Positions 29,774 through 40,389 of a stretch of DNA of 64,000 nucleotides are shown in pieces (positions within the stretch are counted from its first letter, which is position 1; every line of letters begins with the position of its first letter). The translations under genes and the position numbers were made by a program. This stretch comes from Phialophora verrucosa (taxonomy: Eukaryota > Ascomycota > Eurotiomycetes > Chaetothyriales > Herpotrichiellaceae), in NCBI GenBank assembly GCA_002099365.1, contig MSED01000009.1, forward strand, positions 1,364,001 through 1,428,000, in the 5' to 3' direction. The notes under the pieces are model-generated. The model was not told the DNA's origin. It made no database searches and saw nothing but the letters and a program-made list of their open reading frames with translations.

Positions 29774-32353
29774 ATGGCCGACCGCAGCCTGTCATCCCGT
29801 CCGCGGTCCGCGTCGGTCAGGTCTCCAGCTGGGCCGGCACCGCAGGGTTCGAGACGCGCTGGGCGGCAGGCTCCCAGCAACCCATCGGAAGCCGGGCGCC
29901 ACCTTCTCTCCAGGCTGAGCGAGCTGCCCAAGCCACTGGCGGCTCGCGAGGTCGAACAGATCGCACGGCACCTGGACGAGCTGGCGGACCCCGGCGGTCC
30001 GTCCTCAGCTGGGACTTTCAAGTCGAAGGATCTGAAGATTGGGGAGAGGCGCGAGGCACCGGCGCGGCACTCGCTCGATGAGCATCTGTGGGATCGTCCA
30101 CAGGGACCGACGGTCGAAAGATTCGACCCGGGCATCCAGCGGGACGCCTTCGAATTCGTCCGATCCGACGCGCGGATCGAGGTTCAGACCAGGCGTGCTC
30201 ACGCTTGGATCGAGATTGCGGGCATGCGACGAAAGCTGCACCATCACCAGCTCTACGCAGCCTTCCTGATGTTGAAGGAGAACAACGGCTTCCGCCGGGG
30301 GATCATCGAGGCCGACCGTATGGGCCTGGGCAAGGTGAGTCGATCTCGCCGGACATCTACCCTCGCGGCTGATCAGGACTCCAGACGACGATAATGTTTG
30401 TGCTGGCCTACTTCAACATGTTGCTCCTCGAGCTGGAGAAGGACTGGGTCGAGCATCCCGAGCGCCACTGGTCAGAGGACGGGAGACGATGCCAGTCCCC
30501 GTGCGGCGGAGCCGTCGTGTGCCCCTGCGAACCGAAGGGCGTCACCGCTCGCCTCCAGCTGAAGGGGCGGAGCGGGGCGACACTCGTCCTCGCACCGAAG
30601 AGGCTCCTGGCCACCTGGAAACAAGAATGGAGGTCGGTCGGCATCGACGGCATGTTCCTGTTCGTCCAACACGGCGACTTTCCGAGAGATGCGGTGCCGT
30701 ACCATCGACGCCGGTGCCTGGCGCTCGAGAAGGTGCGAGGAGAGGATGGGACCGCCGTGATGCAGATCCGGCCCGACTCGCGAGCCCACGACATGATCGT
30801 CCTCACCACGACGGGGTCGTATTGGCGAAGAGTGCAGCGCCACTTCCGACTGTGGAGGCCACTCGTGCCCGCCGCGGAGGCGGAGGTTCTTCCTCCCTGG
30901 CGGCGCACGGACGGCATCTGTTGGGCCACCATTGTCCAGGACGAGGCACACCTGCAGGCCAAACGGGCTGTCCAGGTCCAGCGACTGGTGGCGTCGCTCG
31001 CGGCCAACGGCTGGACCAGGCCCGTCTTTATCGCCGTTACGGCGACACCCATGTTGCGCCAAGGGCCGGCCGACATGCTCTTCCTCGTCAAGGCGATCAA
31101 CATGATGTCCCCGGACATCTCCCAGCATCCGGAGTGCGGTGCCTTCGCCGACGGAGACGTCCTCGACGCTCTCTGCGAGGATTTTCTGCGCATGAGGCGG
31201 GCGCAGGCCCGTGGCGTCGTCGACCGTTTGCTCGAGGACGATGTCAGGGCGCGCGTTGGAGCGCTGCACGCCGCGTACGCGTTGCAGCGCCGAGCGTCCT
31301 CGATCCAGAACGGCAAGGTGCTTGTCCAGCTCCCCCCGCTCGCAATGTATGACGTCCGATGTCCTTCCGGCGCGAAGGATCGCTACCGTGTCTGGCAAGT
31401 TGAAGAGTTTCTCAAAGGGTCCTTCGCGCAATCCGTCGACGACGAAACGGAGATCACCCTCTCTGACCTGTTAGAACGGTCCACGAAAGCCCGCATCCTC
31501 GCCGACGTGCCGGCGCTCGCGCTCTACGGCAGTAAAGCCCTCCTCACCTGGTCGCATATTCAGAGGGAACAGTGGCACCTCAGACCCGACGAGTGTCCTT
31601 TCGCCCGGGATCTCCGCGAACTCGAGGACAGCAGCGGTAAGCTCCGCAAGCTCCGGGAGATCCTGACCGATCTGGGGCAGAATGCGGCGGGGGACCCAGA
31701 GGCGCTGGTGGTGGTGACCGAGTTTCCCGTGGTTTGCCTCGTGGTGCTGATCGTACGTCCTCCCGCCCCCACCGACAATGTCGCGCCCCGCCAAAGGAGA
31801 CATGCTGACCTTGTGCCAGGTGTGCCGCGACCTGGGGTTGGAGTGTGCGTGGATGCACTCGGACCTGGATGCCGCGGCGCGCGAGCGGCTGGCGAGCAAT
31901 TTCCAAGAGACCCGTCCCCTGGAGTACGTGCCGCGCCTGGAACGCGAGGAGCCTCGCATCCGCGTGATGGTCGGGACCGTCAGCATCCTCGGCTCTGGTC
32001 TGACGCTCCACAAGGCCATCAGGCTGGTCCTCATGGAGCCAAGCGCGTCCGTTGAAGTCGAGATGCAGGTGGCGGCGCGGATACACCGCCTGGGCGTCGT
32101 GACCGATCGGTGCTGGTTCTATCGCCTGTACAACCCCGCTTCCTCGATCGAGCAGATGATCATGCAGGATCACGCGCGGCAGCTGGAAAACTCCAGTGTG
32201 GTCGAATGGTTCACGGCACGACGGGACCCGACGGCCATCGGCCTGACCGAGGCGGAAAAATCGAGACTGCGGACCTACTCCACCTTGGACGACGGGGACG
32301 ATGACGCACGGGACCCGATGCCACAGGAAGACGTGGAACGTCGCACCCGATAA
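29774..32353 (+). CDS. Divergent SNF2-family helicase/ATPase
   Basis: DNA-dependent ATPase of the SNF2 type, expected to translocate on duplex DNA and remodel nucleoprotein. Three exons: 29,774-30,334, 30,385-31,752 and 31,820-32,353. Introns are 50 nt (GTGAGT...CCAG) and 67 nt (GTACGT...GCTGACC...GCCAG), both phase 0; 820 residues. Motif I ADRMGLGKTT is split exactly by intron 1 (K187/T188). The DEAH box is at 373-376 (VQDEAHLQAK), motif III is VTATPM near 405-410, the helicase C core follows with LGSGLTLHKA, and motif VI is QVAARIHRLG at 726-735. Motif I has DR for the usual DE, and motif VI has AARIHRLG for QAxDRxHRIGQ, so it is a distant member. N-terminal 150 residues carry no recognised reader domain. 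R2 copy 3 lies about 360 nt downstream. Confidence 0.88.
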
Positions 32354-32711
32354 AGAGGCGACGAGGTGGTGCGGCGAGGCTGAAGTGTGCCTGTGTGATG
32401 CCCGGCGTGCAACCCTGCGTTCTCGTTGGCTCGGCTGTTGGCGCAAGGCTGTGCGTCTTTGCTTGACTGTCCTTGCTGGGGCAGACCTAGGATACCCGCG
32501 GACAGACAGGCAATTGAACGGACCCTCCGGATGCGGTGGTATGATTGTGACGCAGGCCGTGCCGTCCGCCGCACGAGACATGCCCGCGGGCGATCAGGCC
32601 TCGCCCCGGTTCGATACAAAAGTTGAATGCCGTGTGAAGCTCCCCGGTGCACCGACCGTGCGCAGCCAACTTTGCTGACAGCGGGTCTCGGCGCCACTAT
32701 ATATCAATGCA
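32354..32711. other. 3' flank, nothing recognised
   Basis: Last GC-rich stretch before R2 copy 3. No gene supported. Confidence 0.4.
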
Positions 32712-32968
32712 CCTTCGTCACCACCATATAATGTAGAGATGTTCTGTATGTGTGTCTATTCTAAACCCCGATTTCGAAAATGAGTCGGCACTGTAAACCA
32801 GAAAAAGCGCATAGAATCGACCCAGGTCAAGGCACAGCCACTATTGCATAACACGGTGCGGCGTACGCGATCGTGGGCTTGTTACAACCACAGTGCGGAA
32901 AATTGCCTGTACAGTATGTGAAATGACGGGCTATTACATGCCAACGGCTGTCAGCAAAGTCGGCCGAG
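32712..32968 (+). repeat. R2 dispersed repeat, copy 3, at the island edge
   Basis: Direct copy of 25,790-26,045 with many substitutions. Shared blocks include TGTGTGTCTATTCTAAACCCCGATTTCGAAAATGAGTC-type sequence, AAAAAGCGCAT, AGAATCGACC, AGCCACTATTGCATAACACGG and GCCTGTACAGTA. It lies where composition changes from GC-rich to ordinary. Confidence 0.7.
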
Positions 32969-34810
32969 CATGGGATATGGACAACACGTCTTTATCATAC
33001 ATGTGGACGCTTGCAGGGGAGGAGGCGGTGTCGACGGTGTCGTCGACACGTTCGCTCGGGTCGGGTCTTCGCGGCTGTTCGAACGGCCGCACTGTAGACC
33101 GGTGTTATCTATCAGGGCGACATGGAACCACGCGGGTAGAGATCCGGCTCGGGACTGGACGGGACAACTGCGCGTACCTTCTCAGCGTGGGCCGGGCATG
33201 GGACCTATGGTAAGGGTGGGCACCTATTGTAGGACTGAAATAAAACAAACAAACACATCCAGGGAGATGCTACGTCATAAAGATATCGGTCATCCCGAGA
33301 TAGGTTTAGAAGCGTCTTCAGGTCCAACTCCTTTTTTTTGGCCAAAGGGGGGTTATATTCCTCTAGCACGTGGGTCATGTGACTTTCTTGAACCGCTTTT
33401 GTGACGGGGAGGGTTACCCGAGGGCTGTAAAGACGCCGCCAAGGCGTCACAGGCCGTATGGGTGTTCGAGACCCACACGTAATAATACCGTAGGCCTTCG
33501 TAACTATATACATGGTCAGGCGTCGCCCCCGACCCCTTCGAATATGACCATGTTCTCCATTGAGTCACACTTTACTATCCCAGTTCAGGCGAGCACCTAT
33601 GCTCTAATAGCTTCAACACTGGTTAACAGGTATAAGGAGCTGTAGTCTTACGGAAGAAGATACGTGGAAGCAGATGAAGAGTGTAAAGCATATAGTCAGG
33701 CCAAACAACAGAGTGCATGCCGATTTTCGAGTCGCCTCGTTCATCAAGTCATCTTGAGCTACGGAGGTACCTTAGCTATGTGTGCCTAGCATAGCCTGTG
33801 CAGTTATTTGCGTCCCTCGAGCCTGCGCACCCATGTGTGGTCCGGATTCTGTTTTTGTCTCAAGGCGGGATTCATTTGTTCTATCCAATTCCACTTCATC
33901 CGCGGCAGTAAGGAACATTCTATAAATTCGAGATAGATCTACCCAACTGAATGTGCCAGCCCTAAGACGGAGAGTTGCAAGAGGTACCCGTATGTGTTGT
34001 GTAGGACCATGGCACTCGTACAAGGAATTGTTGGATTCTGATCACACGTCGCCGAATCATTCTTTGACAGGACTTACACTTCTACTTTCCTGAAGGGCAG
34101 TAATGGGTCTTGGACAAGGCACCTCTCCCTGGCTCAGTCGTTCTTCTACGCCTCGTACTCCTCAATGTCACTTCTCCGTATCGAACTGGGATATGTGGCA
34201 CAGGAGGTCAACACTGAGGGTGGGTTCAGCATGTTCTCCGCCTCCATACCATAAGTCTCTGAACCACCTATACAAGAAATACTATGGTGTTTTGTGACGC
34301 CCCCTTCGCTCCCCTGGCGCATGCATCATGATTCTTTCCATGCCGGAAAGTTCCGCCTGCTTCCGCTGAGCTGCTAGGAGACCCGCATTGGTGGACCATC
34401 GTCAAAAAAGGCGACAGATTTGGCTAGATAGGGCGGCCAGTTGGGCGTAGAGTGCGCGGGGAGAAAAGGAAGTTCCGTTGTGGGAGAGGCACAAAGAGTC
34501 AATTTCGAAGGACGATCGGGAAAGAGGCTTGGGAGGGCGAAACACCTTAAAGAAAGTTGATTGTGATCAGAGTCGTCGACTCAGTATTTCACAATGGTCC
34601 TGCACCGCACAGCGGGAAACTAAATATTCCGTCCGGGAGCTCTCAGAAATGAGCATACCCGGTATAACACAGCAGGGTCGAAGCCGCTTGGGAAAGTATG
34701 TGTTGTAACATTGTTGTTCATGTGCGCAGAAGGAGTATGAAACCGACCCTTCTGCTAAGGAGGTGACCCTGATAGCTATCAACCACGAACCAAAGCCGAC
34801 TCACGGGGGC
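32969..34810. other. Island/flank transition, no gene recognised
   Basis: Composition drops between about 33,000 and 33,300 and stays at the level of the right half. Only short, protein-unlike frames occur. No clean target-site duplication or terminal repeat was visible at the boundary. Confidence 0.4.
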
Positions 34811-36410
34811 TCAGATACCAAGAGAAAACTCAACTCCCACATCGATTTCCCGTGCCATCTTCACAATCTTCGAGAAGTCGACTACTTTCTCGGCTGCCTC
34901 CTGCAGGTCTGTGATGGAGAAGATCTTAAGGCCCGAGTTGTTGACCTGCGCCGGTGTGTTAGCTGGACGGTTGTGGCATCGGATAGTCCTGAAAGTACTT
35001 ACCAATTCAGCTGCCTTTTCCATGTTTGTGCCCTGCAATCGACATACAATGGGTAACCTCAAATTCATTTGTTGTACAACGTTAATCAAGCCTTGAGCGA
35101 TAGCGTCGCATCGGACGATACCTCCAAAGATGTTGACAAAGATGGCCGTGACCTTGGGATCGCTGGTGATCAGGTCGAAAGCAGACTTGATGGCTTCGGG
35201 CGTAGCACCACCACCAACGTCCAGAAAGTTTGCAGGTGAACCGCCGTTGAGCTTGATGATATCCATGGTAGCCATAGCCAAGCCAGCGCCGTTGACGAGG
35301 CAACCAATATCGCCGTCGAGTTTGATGAAGTTCAAGCCGTGCCTGCGAACGATTAGCGAGCGTACAGCCAAGTCCCCGGACTGTCATACTCTGCGGCCTT
35401 GACCTCATCAGCATCTTCCTGCGAGGTATCTCTCCAGCTGAATACCTCCTTTTGTCTAAACTCGGCATTGTCATCGAACCCCAATTTGGCGTCCATGGCC
35501 AACACTTGATGGTCGCTGGTCTCGCTGAGCGGATTGATCTCGATCTGAGTAGCATCCTTCTCCATGAAAACTTGGTACAGTTTCTGGATCGTGTTCTTCG
35601 CATCTTCAATGCACTGTTCGCTGAACCCAAGCTCGTTGGCAATGTTTCTTGCAATGTCGTCCGTCACACCCGTTTTAAGATCGATAGGTGTGGTGATGAT
35701 GGCGTCAGGTGTCTCCTTAGCCACGGTCTCAATATCCATACCGCCTTGCGACGATGCAACGATGACGGGCGCCTGGGTAGCGCGGTCCATGAGGATAGCG
35801 AGGTAGAATTCTCGGCGGGCAAATTTGCGTTCGCAGATATAGACCGAATTGCAAATGCGGCCTCGGGCGCCCGTCTGCTTTGTGATGAGCTTGTGACCGA
35901 TCATCTGGCCGGCGAACATCTTCGCTTCCGTTGGTCTGGCATTCTGGTCAGTCATGGATCGATTCTCGTTGACGCAAGGGGTGGATTGCATACGAGTAGA
36001 TGACCCTGACGCCGCCCTTCAAGCCATTGTCAAATGTACCTTTTCCTCGGCCACCTGCGAGGACCTGAGCTTTGATCACCATGTCATCTCCGCCTAAAGA
36101 CTGTGTCAACTATCCCTCCCAACTGCTCACCATCGACTTGCCGTACCGATCTGCTTCGCTATAGCCTCAGCCTCTTCTGGTGTTTTTGCAACCTCTCCAT
36201 TGGGCACTCCGATCCCGTAGGATTTCAGTAAGTTTGCCGAAAGGTATTCGTGGATGCTAAGGTTCCTCCGCTGTTGTTGCTGGATCGAGTTCCGCACTGG
36301 TGTATCCTGTCGTTTCTGTCAACCATGGTTTCAGACAAATGTGAGACGGCGACACATACTCTGAAGGCCTTCAAAGCGGGACCCAAACTGCGACGACCCA
36401 GCCTATACAT
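34811..36410 (-). CDS. LSC2: Succinyl-CoA ligase beta subunit, mitochondrial
   Basis: Citric-acid-cycle enzyme subunit that, with the alpha subunit, interconverts succinyl-CoA and succinate with nucleotide phosphorylation in the mitochondrial matrix. Six exons: 36,360-36,410, 36,147-36,306, 35,994-36,093, 35,390-35,935, 35,003-35,342 and 34,811-34,945. All introns are GT-AG and 47-58 nt, giving 443 residues, the usual length. The start MYRLGRRSLGP...KAFR is a typical Arg-rich mitochondrial presequence, then NLSIHEYLSANLLKSYGIGVP. ATP-grasp segments follow (IKAQVLAGGRGKGTFDNGLKGGV, ASSQGGMDIE, EINPL), then KLDGDIGCLVNGAGLAMATMD, FLDVGGGA, the conserved IFVNIFGGIVRCD, and the ending FSLGI. First clearly core gene to the right of the island. 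Confidence 0.95.
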
Positions 36411-37264
36411 TTTTGCCCACAGGATCAGGAGAGAATGACGTGTGGACAGGTGTGAGGGACAAGTGAACCAGCTCGCAGTTATCGCAGCTTCCACGGTCTC
36501 GGAATCGGGAGCTAACCGCCGCAAATGCAGAGAGAGGAGTAACTAATCTGGCAGCACAGCCACATGGCAGCCACACCAGGCTGAGGCAACCACAGCCGAT
36601 GCCACGTTCCGTTATCCGCCAATTTGAAAGCTCAACTGTTACTCGTAGCTGGCTGTCTCCTCTGTAGCCTCGCTCCGGCACTCTATCTGTTGTCATTAAG
36701 CGACCTCGCCCAAATGCCACCTCCCTCACTGCGTCCGAGCGTTTTAAAGTGCAACATGTGCGGTGTGGCATTCAGCACTGGTGCTACGATGTGGAAACAC
36801 TCTTGGAAACTCACATGGCGAAGTCGAGATTGGTGAGAGGCAGAGTGCATTACTTTGACCCGACTCCAACCCTGATATCCCAGTGTCTCCCGGTGTGCCA
36901 AACTGTACCGGTACTGCCTAGCAATGCTCACAAAGACAATGCCTCGACACGTTGTGTCATTCGTACTGTCAGAATTGTGCAACACGAGAGCAACGTCCCC
37001 AATAACTTCTGTCTGCAAGAAACTCTCACGGATCCCCAGCGACATGGGCACTTTATTATACCGGTCCCCGCTTCCCTGGCTGTTGCGCGCACAGTCCTGG
37101 CAGATGTCCAGTATCGGCCGCTTAGTTGTAGGCATCGAGGCGACAGAACCAAATAATTTCGAGAGGCATTTGCCTGCCACCTATAACCAACTTCGTCGAC
37201 CCGCAAGAGGCACCTACTTCCTCGTGGAAAGTAGCAAACATGCGATCCGAGCGCACCGCGCAGG
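36411..37264. other. Intergenic, no gene recognised
   Basis: Promoter side of LSC2 and 3' flank of the HAD gene. Short frames only. Confidence 0.4.
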
Positions 37265-37984
37265 TCAAATCTTCTTCCCCTTCAGCTCCTCCTCCACCGC
37301 ATCCGCCATATCTCCCAGCGTCGTAAACTTCCAATCAAACACGGCCTCGTCCCGATTGCCCATTGTCCCATTCCGCTCGATCCACGCGGACTTGATCCCC
37401 ATCTCCCTCGCTGGATGATGATCGTGAAACTGACTCTGCGCCGTCTGCAACACCTCGTTCTTTTCCACGCCAAACTCCTCCTTCACCGTCTTGAGCATAT
37501 ACTCGAAATTGCGGTGATCGGGCTTGTAAGACCCCACATCCTGCGCCGTGATGATCCTGTCAAACTTCACACCCTCCATCGGGCCTGCGTTGCTGGCTTT
37601 GAAACTCTCTCTATCGACATTCGAGAGGACCACGAGTTTATAGTGGCGCCCCAGGCGGGTCAACGCATCGACTGTATCCGGGAAGGCGGGCCACTTGCCG
37701 ATCGTATTCCCAAACGCCTCGCTCTCTTGGTCAGTAGGGGCGGGAAGACCTAATCGAGCGGCAAATTGGGGATATATCGCCGTGAGGAGCTGCGAGTACA
37801 GCTTGTCCGGAGTCTTGCTCTGCTGTGTCTTTTCGAGCTCGAAGTATAGCTCCAAGGCTTGTTTCCTCGAGAGTCCCGCCGCATCGATGAGGGATTTCAG
37901 GCCAGCTAGGACGCCGGCCTCCCAGTCAATCAACGTGCCGTAGACATCAAATGAGAGGAGTCGGAAGTCGGTGAGTTTTGACAT
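37265..37984 (-). CDS. HAD-superfamily hydrolase, haloacid dehalogenase type
   Basis: Single exon, 239 residues, close to the usual length for L-2-haloacid-dehalogenase-like fungal proteins. Motif I is SFDVYGTLIDWE (nucleophile Asp near residue 13), motif II is VVLSNVD, and the Lys/Asp region is GSYKPDHRNF. The usual AQSQFHDHHPAREMG and SAWIERNG blocks are present. It is a soluble hydrolase of the type II dehalogenase group. The natural substrate of the fungal members is mostly unknown and cannot be told from the sequence. Intact, ordinary codon use, no sign of transfer. Confidence 0.92.
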   Translation of the reverse strand: MSKLTDFRLLSFDVYGTLIDWEAGVLAGLKSLIDAAGLSRKQALELYFELEKTQQSKTPDKLYSQLLTAIYPQFAARLGLPAPTDQESEAFGNTIGKWPAFPDTVDALTRLGRHYKLVVLSNVDRESFKASNAGPMEGVKFDRIITAQDVGSYKPDHRNFEYMLKTVKEEFGVEKNEVLQTAQSQFHDHHPAREMGIKSAWIERNGTMGNRDEAVFDWKFTTLGDMADAVEEELKGKKI

Positions 37985-38907
37985 TTCGTGGTGCTGCTGA
38001 GAGCTTTGAGTAATTAATTAATGGGTGGTGCAGAGCTTTGTGCGGGGGTTGGCCAGTAAAGGTCCTGCAATGCAACTCGGTCAAGTCCTCGGTACGGAGT
38101 ATTCAAGCAGCCTTTTTTATATGTGAATGTTGACCTGTAATTTCCTTCGATGGATTTACGGTTTCAATGTGGCGGGCCGGCTTGTGACTTTTGACTCGCG
38201 GGTGCGTATATCTCTGCAGAAGACTGAGGTCATTCTGGATCGGCCAGTGGGCATCTCCTCCTTACTGGATTGGGCGCCCTATTGGTCACAGAAGCCCAGT
38301 GCCTGAACAAGTATTTTGATACATATCGCCCCACCGGTTGGACCAAGAGACAAGCTGTGAAGACTCCGTCTCTAACCGACAAGTCAAGACAAGACGACGC
38401 ATACTGGTCGTAGGGAGGTACCGGTATTTGAGCCCAACCTGCACGGACGTCGCATCGTTTCGACGGAGAAGTGACTTTGTATATCGGCTTACATGAGTGA
38501 GAGATCGGGACTCTAGCCACCGAGCCAGCACGCCTACCACCTTTGGCCTTTCCACTACGGTCTCGACAGCGATTCCGTCTAGCATTCGCGATATAACTCG
38601 GCTACATGCGGCATTTGAGTTCACCAGCTCCAGACCTACGCCTTAGTCGAAGTGAGTAGGGCGGTCAGCTTACAAAGTTTAAACGCCCAAGCCTTCATTG
38701 AATAGACAGGTCGTTTCCGTCTCTCACTCGATCTCATGCCTTAAACTTTGACCGAGTATACCAAGCATGGTAAAAGAACATGGAAGAAAATCCCTTCTAG
38801 TGCACCCTTGCTTTCCTGATTTGAAGTGCTGTTCGACGCACCGTCGACCCTTTCCCGGACGATTGCCTGTCCTTCTAAACATCCGGCGAAAAATGGTCGC
38901 CCTTTTC
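37985..38907. other. Intergenic, nothing recognised
   Basis: No gene supported between the HAD gene and the small NIF3-like gene. Confidence 0.4.
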
Positions 38908-39352
38908 TCAGAAGTTTTCCATCTTGTACACATCGTACGAAGGTTCCTCGTATGGATGAGCACTGCAAAACATGTCAGAATACCTCAGGAGTACATCTTG
39001 AACCTCCTTCCGCTCCAACGCGAAGGACATCGGAAGTCAAGGACCGATGACGAGAGCAAACTTACGCTTTCAGCGCTTCAACTGCTTTTCTCACGACGTC
39101 CTCGCCAACACATAGAGTCTCAACCCGGGCCGACTCCACGTACTCCAGATTCCCGATCGTGCCGAGATGAGGATTCGCCTTGTCTCCTGGTCGGAACTGA
39201 GCAGTGCCCATGGTGGTAAAGCAGCATTCGGTGTAGTTCCCCGGGCCGGGGAAGCGGCCTGCCCCTGCCGCGAAGATGGCCGTCTTGCACGCCTCCAGGC
39301 TGGAAAGCGGAACATCGAACACGAGCTTGAATTTCTGGACGACGGCAGCCAT
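38908..39352 (-). CDS. Small NIF3/PII-like domain protein
   Basis: 113 residues from two exons, 39,066-39,352 and 38,908-38,962, joined over a 103-nt intron (GTAAGT...TTTTGCAG). The sequence (KLVFDVPLSSLEACKTAIFAAGAG, GNYTECCFTTMGTAQFRPG, GNLEYVESARVETLCV, ALKAAHPYEEPSYDVYK) matches the small PII/CutA-like domain found as an insert in NIF3 (YqfO-type) proteins and as a free-standing protein in fungi and bacteria. Family function is not established; metal- or metabolite-binding trimer is typical. The final exon supplies the HPYEEPSYDVYK strand, so splicing is needed for the full fold. Confidence 0.88.
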
Positions 39353-40239
39353 GGTCAAGAGCGGCTCGGGGGAGATCACGTTGATGATGATATGGGTAAG
39401 CTGCTGCTGGCTGTCTTCTCAAAACAGCTCGGGCGAGAAATTTAATAAGGACGAGAAGAGGGTTGTCGAGGAATTTTAGCCATTCGCAAAGTTCGAGCAC
39501 GGTAGGATAGTTACTACGAAGATCACGTCGTGCGTTATCAAACGTGAATCTTAGCCGCGGTCGATTAGTCTGTGGACGAGGTAGTGGAGCACGAGAGCGT
39601 GGAGTAATTTGATATTCTCGTCATACACAATGGGGCCAGTCAGTGTCGCAAGCCCAGTTCTGTCGTGAAGGATGTCCCGATCGGCATGGAAGACCTTACG
39701 CCGCTTTCGTGGTGGGTTTGGGCTAGTACCTATGTGAATGCAGTAGAAAAGATCCTGCTGAGTTCCACCCCGGAGAATACACACAAAAGTATTTGCGCTT
39801 CAGACCCATTATGCTCATCCGTAAGCGAGAGTTCTTCAAGCATGCCGATGCTGCGCAAACCAATAGCACGCCACCTGGAAGACTCGATTTCAGGCGTAGC
39901 TCAAGAACTCACTGAGATAAGCCCACCAGTCGCGAAGATGGCCGTATGCAGCTCGGATTTCTAGACACGTGACCTCTCATGAAGATAGACAGGTGAAGGA
40001 CAGGCAGAATACAATAAATAATTTTCTCCAATTATTCTGAGACTCGGAAACTAATAATTTGTAGTGAATACATCTCTAGGGTTGAATACCTGGTCAGAGA
40101 ATACTTACAGGTAGGTTGATATGTGGGTACTCCCCAAGCCTTTGATTGGAAAGCATGCTGGCGCGCGCGGTTCCACAAATTTTATTCGTCTTTATATTTT
40201 CATTAATGGCAAATCTTCTCAACAATCACTCATACGGTG
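39353..40239. other. Intergenic, possible exon at 39,551-39,800
   Basis: A minus-strand frame ending at 39,551 reads protein-like (LRGGTQQDLFYCIHIGTSPNPPRKRRK, YDENIKLLHALVLHYLVHRLI) but lacks an ATG and defined upstream exons. It could be the last exon of a spliced gene or a remnant. Confidence 0.3.
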
Positions 40240-40379
40240 TCCTCGATGGTCTAGTGGTCATGAGTAAGTCTTATCATGTCAGCAGACAGTTCTTCATCAT
40301 CTAACAATCAATTCAGTTTCCGCTTGTCATTTCATAATAACGAGCGCGGGAGACCAGGGTTCGATTCCCTGTCGGGGAG
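40240..40379 (+). tRNA. tRNA-Asp (GTC) with two inserts
   Basis: Exonic parts are 40,240-40,263, 40,317-40,329 and 40,345-40,379. The acceptor stem TCCTCGA pairs with TCGGGGA (40,372-40,378) and the discriminator is G. The A box TGGTCTAGTGG and B box GGTTCGATTCC are intact. The anticodon stem TCCGC/GCGGG surrounds TTGTCAC with GTC at 40,326-40,328. The T stem CAGGG/CCCTG is perfect. A 15-nt intron (40,330-40,344) sits at the canonical 37/38 position. A further 53-nt insert (40,264-40,316) lies between positions 24 and 25. CCA is not encoded, as expected. An oligo-T terminator follows at once. Confidence 0.85.
40264..40316 (+). other. GT-AG (spliceosomal-type) insert in tRNA-Asp
   Basis: The insert starts GTAAGT, has CATCTAAC as branch site about 15 nt before its end, and ends AATTCAG. 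Exact removal joins CATGA to TTTCCGC and completes the D stem and anticodon stem of tRNA-Asp. This is the normal signature of a short fungal mRNA intron, placed inside a Pol III gene just after the A box. Confidence 0.75.
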
Positions 40380-40383
40380 TTTC

Positions 40384-40389
40384 TTTTTT
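40384..40389 (+). terminator. Pol III terminator of tRNA-Asp
   Basis: A run of six T residues begins five bases after the tRNA end; a second T run follows near 40,395. Confidence 0.7.

Noticed and set aside
1..33000. Giant Starship-type transposon or endogenous large DNA virus
   Set aside because: No tyrosine-recombinase (DUF3435-type) captain gene, capsid, DNA polymerase, packaging ATPase or viral transcription factor was seen; SNF2 and dynamin genes alone are not enough.
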